This document shows positions 5,300-11,133 of a stretch of DNA of 11,133 nucleotides, piece after piece. The DNA comes from an uncultured Myxococcales bacterium (GTDB lineage Bacteria > Myxococcota > UBA727 > VGSZ01). The stretch spans positions 1-11,133 of the forward strand of contig CAJBHN010000096.1 of NCBI GenBank assembly GCA_903952805.1, given 5' to 3'. The translations under genes and the position numbers were made by a program. The notes under the pieces were generated by a model, which had not been told where the DNA came from, made no database searches, and worked only from the letters and a program-made list of their open reading frames with translations. Numbering within the stretch: the stretch's first letter is position 1; each line of letters starts with the position of its first letter.

Positions 5300-7894
5300 A
5301 TGACCAATGCGATTGCAGGCCGCTGTTCCCGGACGATGACCGTCGGGACGCTGACGTTGACGCTGATGGCGACGCTGCTGGTGTCGTCGGCGCCGGCGAT
5401 GGCGACCGACATCAACGTCTCGGCCGTCGATGTCTCTGACGACAACCTGTGCTCGCTGCCAGAGGCCGTGGACGCCCTCAATGCCGCCAGCATAAACGGC
5501 CCATGCGGCCCCGTCAGCGCTGGCGACACGCTGCAGCTGACCGCACAAAGTCCTTATGTGCTCTCTAGGACACTGGAACTAAAGAAGGCAGTGACCATCA
5601 CCAGTGTGAACGGGCGGGCAGTCATCGACGGCGACGGCAAAGTCCGGCTGATCATAATAGAGGCTGCGGCCGCGGGAACGGTGTTGTCCAACCTGCGCCT
5701 GACGGGAGGCAATACTGCCACCGACCCGGCCAACTCTACGGGTGGCGGCATCCAGGCCAAGGGCAGTGTCCGCATCGACAACGTCATCATGGACAACAAC
5801 CAGGCCTCCATCGGCGGCGCCATCTATGTTGATCCCGTGATCAATGTCGACGACATTGTCGTCGCCGTCAATAACTCCCACATCACGGAAAACATCGCCC
5901 TCTTCGACGGTGGCGGCATCGAATCGGGAGCGACGCTCATTGTCGAGGCGACGACGGTGTCGGGCAACACCGCCGTCAACAAGGCGGGCGGCATCTTGAA
6001 TACCGGCAAGCTATTTCTGCGCCGCAGCACCATCAGCGGCAACTCTTTGACCGCCGACCCGATGAGCTTCGCTTCCTTGGGAGCGGGCATCTACAACCGG
6101 GGTTCAATCTCGGTCGAGCAGAGCACCATTGCCTTCAACAGCCCCGATGGGTTTTTCTCAGAACCCGGCACGGACGACGTCGTCGAATTCAAAAGCAGCC
6201 TGTTGGCCAAAAACATCGTCAGCGACTGTTCAAGCGAGGGGGCTATTTTTTCCAAGGGTCACAACCTGGTGCAAAACGCCGCCTTCGGCTGCGCCGCCTT
6301 CTCCCAAACCACCGACCTCCTCGGCCAGGACCCGCTCTTGCAGCCCCTGGCAGAGGCAGGCAGCGGCATCCCGGTGCATCTGGTCGACCCCAGCGGCGCG
6401 GCCTTCGGCAAAGGCGACCACACCGGCATCGACGGCGCCCCGGTGGCCGTCGACCAGCGAGGCAAGCCGCGACGCGTCGGCGTTGGCACCGAGATTGGTG
6501 CCGTCGAGATGCAGTGCAGCGATATCGCCACCGTGTCCTGCAGCGTGGGCGTGGGCCAGTGTAAGCAGAGCGGCTTCTTTGCCTGCGACAACGATGACGA
6601 AGCGGTGTGCGATGCCGAGCAGGGCATCGCGGAGCCCGAGGCCTGCAACGGCCTGGACGACGACTGCAATGGCCTCATCGACGACAACGTCGAAATCTTG
6701 TGCGGCACCGCCTGTGAGCTCGACGCCGACTGCGGTGGCGAGGGCGGCCTGGTGTGCGAGGGCGGCGTCTGCACCGCCGGATGCCGGTCGGATGAGGACT
6801 GCAGCGTCGGCCAGACCTGCGATCCAAGCGGCGCCGGCACCTGCATCGCCAGCGGCGAGGGCGAGGGCGAGGGCGGAGGAGAGATCGCCGAGCCGGGCAC
6901 GCCGGGCGACCCCGGCGACGACCTGCCCGAGTCTCTCCCGCCATTTCGGTTTGTCAGCTGCGCCAGCGGCGACACCGGCGCCGAGGTCCTCGGCCTGTTC
7001 GCCGTGGCGCTGCTGTGGCGTCCCCGCTCACGTCGACGACGACCAGGCATGGCCGCGCTGGTCGTGATGCTGACGTGGGCGACGACAGCGACTGCGCAAG
7101 CGCCGACGGCAACGCTGACGACAGCGCCGACGACAGCGCCGACGACTGCCCAAAAAAAAGCCATGCGCACGTTGTCGATGGACCTGGAGCACCGCAATGT
7201 GTCGGCGGAGCAGGCCCAGCTCATCACGGGCATGGTCGCGGTGGAGCTGTCGACCTACGACGCCCTCGACGTCGTCGCTGGCGCCGACATTCGCCGGGCC
7301 ATGGCGCTGGAGGGCGACAAGCAGAGCATGGGCTGTTCCGCCGACGCGAGCTGTCTGGCCGAGATTGCCGACGCCATGGACGCCGAGCTGGTGGTCTTTG
7401 GCGAGATTGGCGTCCTCGACGGCCTGACCATCATCAACCTGAACCTCTACGATCCCCGCGCGGTCCAGTCCGTCGGTCGGGCCACCGTGCGCTCACGGGG
7501 CCCCGGGGACCTCGACACCGAGCTGGGCCGGGGCATCCGCCAAATGCTCGAAAAAACCCTGGTGGCCCGCGGTCATGCGCTGCCGTCGTCGATGGCGACG
7601 TCGGCGTCGCTGTTGCCCGTCGCGGTCGCCGCCGGCGGCGGCGTCGTGGCCGCCGTGGGCGCGTTCCTCGTGTTCTTCGGCCTGGGCACCGCTCGCGAAT
7701 ACCAGCGGCTCAGCGACGCCTACGACAACGCCAGCTCCATCGACGAGAAGCGTGACCTGCAGGAAAAGGCCGAGGCCGCCCAGGATGCCTACGACAACGG
7801 CGGCCGCATCGTGGTCTATGGCGGTGGCGCCATGGTCGTCGTGGGCCTGGCGGTGGGCATTGGCGGCACGATGTGGGCGCTGCAGGGCGAATAG
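5300..7894 (+). CDS. Beta-helix exported protein with MYXO-CTERM-like tail, fused in frame to a CsgG/TolB-like exported protein
   Basis: One open frame of 864 residues. ATG 5300 is chosen because it gives a signal peptide with Arg8 and Arg11 and cleavage after AMA (about 36); the frame extends back into mutL without a start that makes sense. First part: CSLPEAVDALNA (51-62), a right-handed beta-helix-like stretch with recurring GGGI/STISGN turns (about 95-330), and a choice-of-anchor-Q-like ending DPLLQPL...VDQRGKPRRVGVGTEIGAVE (344-403). It continues with a MopE-type CNGLDDDCNGLIDD motif (449-462), Cys-rich repeats (468-515), a GEGEGEGGGE linker (519-528) and a Cys554/hydrophobic/Arg-rich sorting tail (554-581). 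Second part (584-864): a fresh signal peptide, a Thr/Ala/Pro spacer, a domain with GC-x5-CLAEIADAM (678-693), and two membrane segments (771-797 and 836-860). Whether the product is one protein or two is unresolved. No ribosome binding site is clear at 5300. Confidence 0.78.
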   Translation: MTNAIAGRCSRTMTVGTLTLTLMATLLVSSAPAMATDINVSAVDVSDDNLCSLPEAVDALNAASINGPCGPVSAGDTLQLTAQSPYVLSRTLELKKAVTITSVNGRAVIDGDGKVRLIIIEAAAAGTVLSNLRLTGGNTATDPANSTGGGIQAKGSVRIDNVIMDNNQASIGGAIYVDPVINVDDIVVAVNNSHITENIALFDGGGIESGATLIVEATTVSGNTAVNKAGGILNTGKLFLRRSTISGNSLTADPMSFASLGAGIYNRGSISVEQSTIAFNSPDGFFSEPGTDDVVEFKSSLLAKNIVSDCSSEGAIFSKGHNLVQNAAFGCAAFSQTTDLLGQDPLLQPLAEAGSGIPVHLVDPSGAAFGKGDHTGIDGAPVAVDQRGKPRRVGVGTEIGAVEMQCSDIATVSCSVGVGQCKQSGFFACDNDDEAVCDAEQGIAEPEACNGLDDDCNGLIDDNVEILCGTACELDADCGGEGGLVCEGGVCTAGCRSDEDCSVGQTCDPSGAGTCIASGEGEGEGGGEIAEPGTPGDPGDDLPESLPPFRFVSCASGDTGAEVLGLFAVALLWRPRSRRRRPGMAALVVMLTWATTATAQAPTATLTTAPTTAPTTAQKKAMRTLSMDLEHRNVSAEQAQLITGMVAVELSTYDALDVVAGADIRRAMALEGDKQSMGCSADASCLAEIADAMDAELVVFGEIGVLDGLTIINLNLYDPRAVQSVGRATVRSRGPGDLDTELGRGIRQMLEKTLVARGHALPSSMATSASLLPVAVAAGGGVVAAVGAFLVFFGLGTAREYQRLSDAYDNASSIDEKRDLQEKAEAAQDAYDNGGRIVVYGGGAMVVVGLAVGIGGTMWALQGE
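6959..7048 (+). other. MYXO-CTERM-like sorting signal, internal to the frame
   Basis: Cys554, then a hydrophobic stretch AEVLGLFAVALLW, then WRPRSRRRRPG. This Cys/transmembrane/Arg-cluster order is the signature of MYXO-CTERM tails, which are normally the last residues of a surface protein and are processed by a dedicated membrane protease. Here no stop follows. Three consecutive CGA codons (7034-7042) are each one C-to-T change away from TGA. Confidence 0.7.
7117..7150 (+). repeat. 12-base tandem repeat encoding Thr/Ala/Pro spacer
   Basis: GACGACAGCGCC occurs at 7117-7128 and 7129-7140, followed by a partial third copy GACGACTGCC. It encodes TTAPTTAPTT just after the second signal peptide. 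Confidence 0.9.
7152..7159 (+). other. A8 homopolymer in GC-rich coding sequence
   Basis: Eight adenines read as CAA AAA AAA (Gln-Lys-Lys). In frame this contains A-AAA-AAA, the form of a minus-one slippery heptamer, and such tracts also cause transcriptional slippage. The surrounding frame is coherent on both sides as sequenced. Confidence 0.85.
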
Positions 7895-7976
7895 CTCGCG
7901 CCACCTCAGCCGCACGCTGACGACGACGCGGGCCGCCGGCTGGCTCTCCAAAACGAGCCGTCCTCGTCGGGGCAGG

Positions 7977-8012
7977 GTCTGCAGCAGAGCCTGCAGCAAA
8001 GCCTGCAACAGG
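7977..8012 (+). repeat. Imperfect 12-base triple repeat
   Basis: GTCTGCAGCAGA, GCCTGCAGCAAA and GCCTGCAACAGG lie end to end in the convergent gap. Confidence 0.85.
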
Positions 8013-8025
8013 ACAGGCAGGCGAG

Positions 8026-8043
8026 GTGAAACGGGTGAAACGG
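8026..8043 (+). repeat. 9-base perfect tandem duplication
   Basis: GTGAAACGG occurs twice back to back, followed by GTGA of a third copy, just beyond the 3' end of rpoN. Confidence 0.9.
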
Positions 8044-8070
8044 GTGACGTTCGCGTTCGCCCCGGCCGGC

Positions 8071-9774
<1,704 letters not shown>

Positions 9775-9781
9775 CGTCAGT

Positions 9782-9785
9782 CTCC
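9782..9785 (-). promoter_or_regulatory. Ribosome binding site of rpoN
   Basis: GGAG on the minus strand with a seven-base spacer to ATG 9774. It supports this start. Confidence 0.7.
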
Positions 9786-9791
9786 GGCTTC

Positions 9792-9815
9792 GTCACGAAC
9801 GCGAAGCGTCGTGAC
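9792..9815 (-). promoter_or_regulatory. Hairpin in the rpoN leader
   Basis: The outer arms GTCACGA (9792-9798) and TCGTGAC (9809-9815) are perfect inverted repeats, and CGC (9800-9802) pairs with GCG (9806-9808) inside them. This makes a ten-pair stem with one unpaired base and a three-base loop. It lies about 18 bases before the rpoN start and six bases before its ribosome binding site. It has no T-run, so it is not a standard terminator. It could be an operator, an mRNA-stability element or a translation-control element. Confidence 0.55.
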
Positions 9816-9836
9816 TCTACGCTCTTTGCTCTTGGC

Positions 9837-9866
9837 ATGAAAAGCGCACCGTCTCGTGTGGGTCAA
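9837..9866 (-). promoter_or_regulatory. Weak sigma-70-type promoter candidate for rpoN
   Basis: On the minus strand, TTGACC (9861-9866) is followed after 18 bases by TTTCAT (9837-9842), which match the -35 and -10 consensus at five and four of six positions. It lies just after the stop of the upstream M16-like gene. Co-transcription with that gene is an alternative. Confidence 0.3.
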
Positions 9867-9870
9867 CATG

Positions 9871-11133
<1,263 letters not shown>

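Larger units (their letters stand above)
7049..7894 (+). other. Possible separate gene: CsgG/TolB-like exported membrane protein
   Basis: This is the second part of the long frame, 281 residues if started at ATG 7049. MAALVVMLTWATTATAQA reads as a signal peptide with cleavage after AQA, which is unexpected in the middle of a protein. The body (about residues 620-755 of the long frame) has the pattern V-S-A-E-x-A-x-L-I-T...VELS, DVV-x-G-A-D-I, GC-x-A-D-A-S-C-LAEIADAM and LVVFGEIG. I associate this with CsgG/TolB-N-like domains common in myxobacterial-type genomes, where the conserved pair of Cys lies in the GC...SCLAEI motif. Two C-terminal membrane segments flank a charged, coiled-coil-like loop (798-835). 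The start at 7049 lacks a strong ribosome binding site; only CCAGG precedes it. Confidence 0.55.
7895..8070. other. Convergent intergenic region with short repeats
   Basis: This 176-base gap separates the plus-strand exported-protein gene from the minus-strand rpoN. It contains two repeat sets listed separately and a 6-base inverted repeat, GCCTGC (8001-8006) with GCAGGC (8017-8022) and a 10-base loop. The inverted repeat is followed on the minus strand only by TTTG, so it is a poor terminator candidate. No tRNA, small gene or clear terminator was seen. Confidence 0.5.

Noticed and set aside
6485..6502. GGCACC-gagatt-GGTGCC palindrome, also loosely like a sigma-54 promoter
   Set aside because: It is inside a well-supported coding strand (TEIGAVE region) and lacks the TTGC element at the correct spacing.
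8001..8022. Rho-independent terminator for rpoN or the convergent gene
   Set aside because: The stem has only six pairs with a ten-base loop and no T-run of useful length on either strand.

Overview
This is a GC-rich window (coding regions strongly biased to G/C at third codon positions) from a bacterium that most resembles the Myxococcota/Bradymonadota-type former deltaproteobacteria. The pointers are Glu-Gly (GEGEGE) linkers in secreted proteins, a MopE-type CNGxDDDCNGxxDD motif, a MYXO-CTERM-like Cys/hydrophobic/Arg sorting tail, and an RpoN sigma factor. The lineage is an inference from protein style; no rRNA or other marker is present.

Layout, left to right. (1) 1-1227, plus strand: the 3' part of a gene for a secreted, Cys-rich protein with a GEGEGE linker and a DNRLRE/CBM96-like C-terminal domain. 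(2) 1361-3231, plus strand: a two-gene ABC-2 type exporter, with the ATPase and permease overlapping by ATGA. (3) 3301-5256, plus strand: mutL, a mismatch-repair protein carrying the complete set of endonuclease motifs. (4) 5300-7894, plus strand: one uninterrupted reading frame that looks like two exported proteins joined end to end. The first is a beta-helix/choice-of-anchor-Q protein ending in a MYXO-CTERM-like tail. The second follows in frame with its own signal peptide, a CsgG/TolB-like lipoprotein-type domain and two membrane segments. (5) 7895-8070: a convergent gap full of short repeats. (6) 8071-9774, minus strand: rpoN (sigma-54) with an unusual acidic insertion, preceded by a leader hairpin. 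(7) 9871-11133, minus strand: the 3' part of a gene resembling the C-terminal domain of M16 (insulinase-family) peptidases, cut by the window edge.

The ABC genes form a translationally coupled pair. mutL follows 69 bases later and the exported protein 43 bases after that, so genes 2-4 could share a transcript, but nothing in their functions demands it. rpoN and the M16-like gene are co-directional on the other strand.

The most unusual features are three. The first is the apparent stop-loss fusion across an internal protein-sorting signal (about 6959-7051). The second is a set of (GAC)n/(GTC)n triplet tracts spread over the window and read as Asp, Thr, Ser or Val depending on frame and strand, including tracts immediately before and inside mutL. 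The third is the acidic insert in sigma-54. No RNA genes, CRISPR arrays, insertion sequences or convincing rho-independent terminators were seen. No wholly new multi-gene system could be supported.
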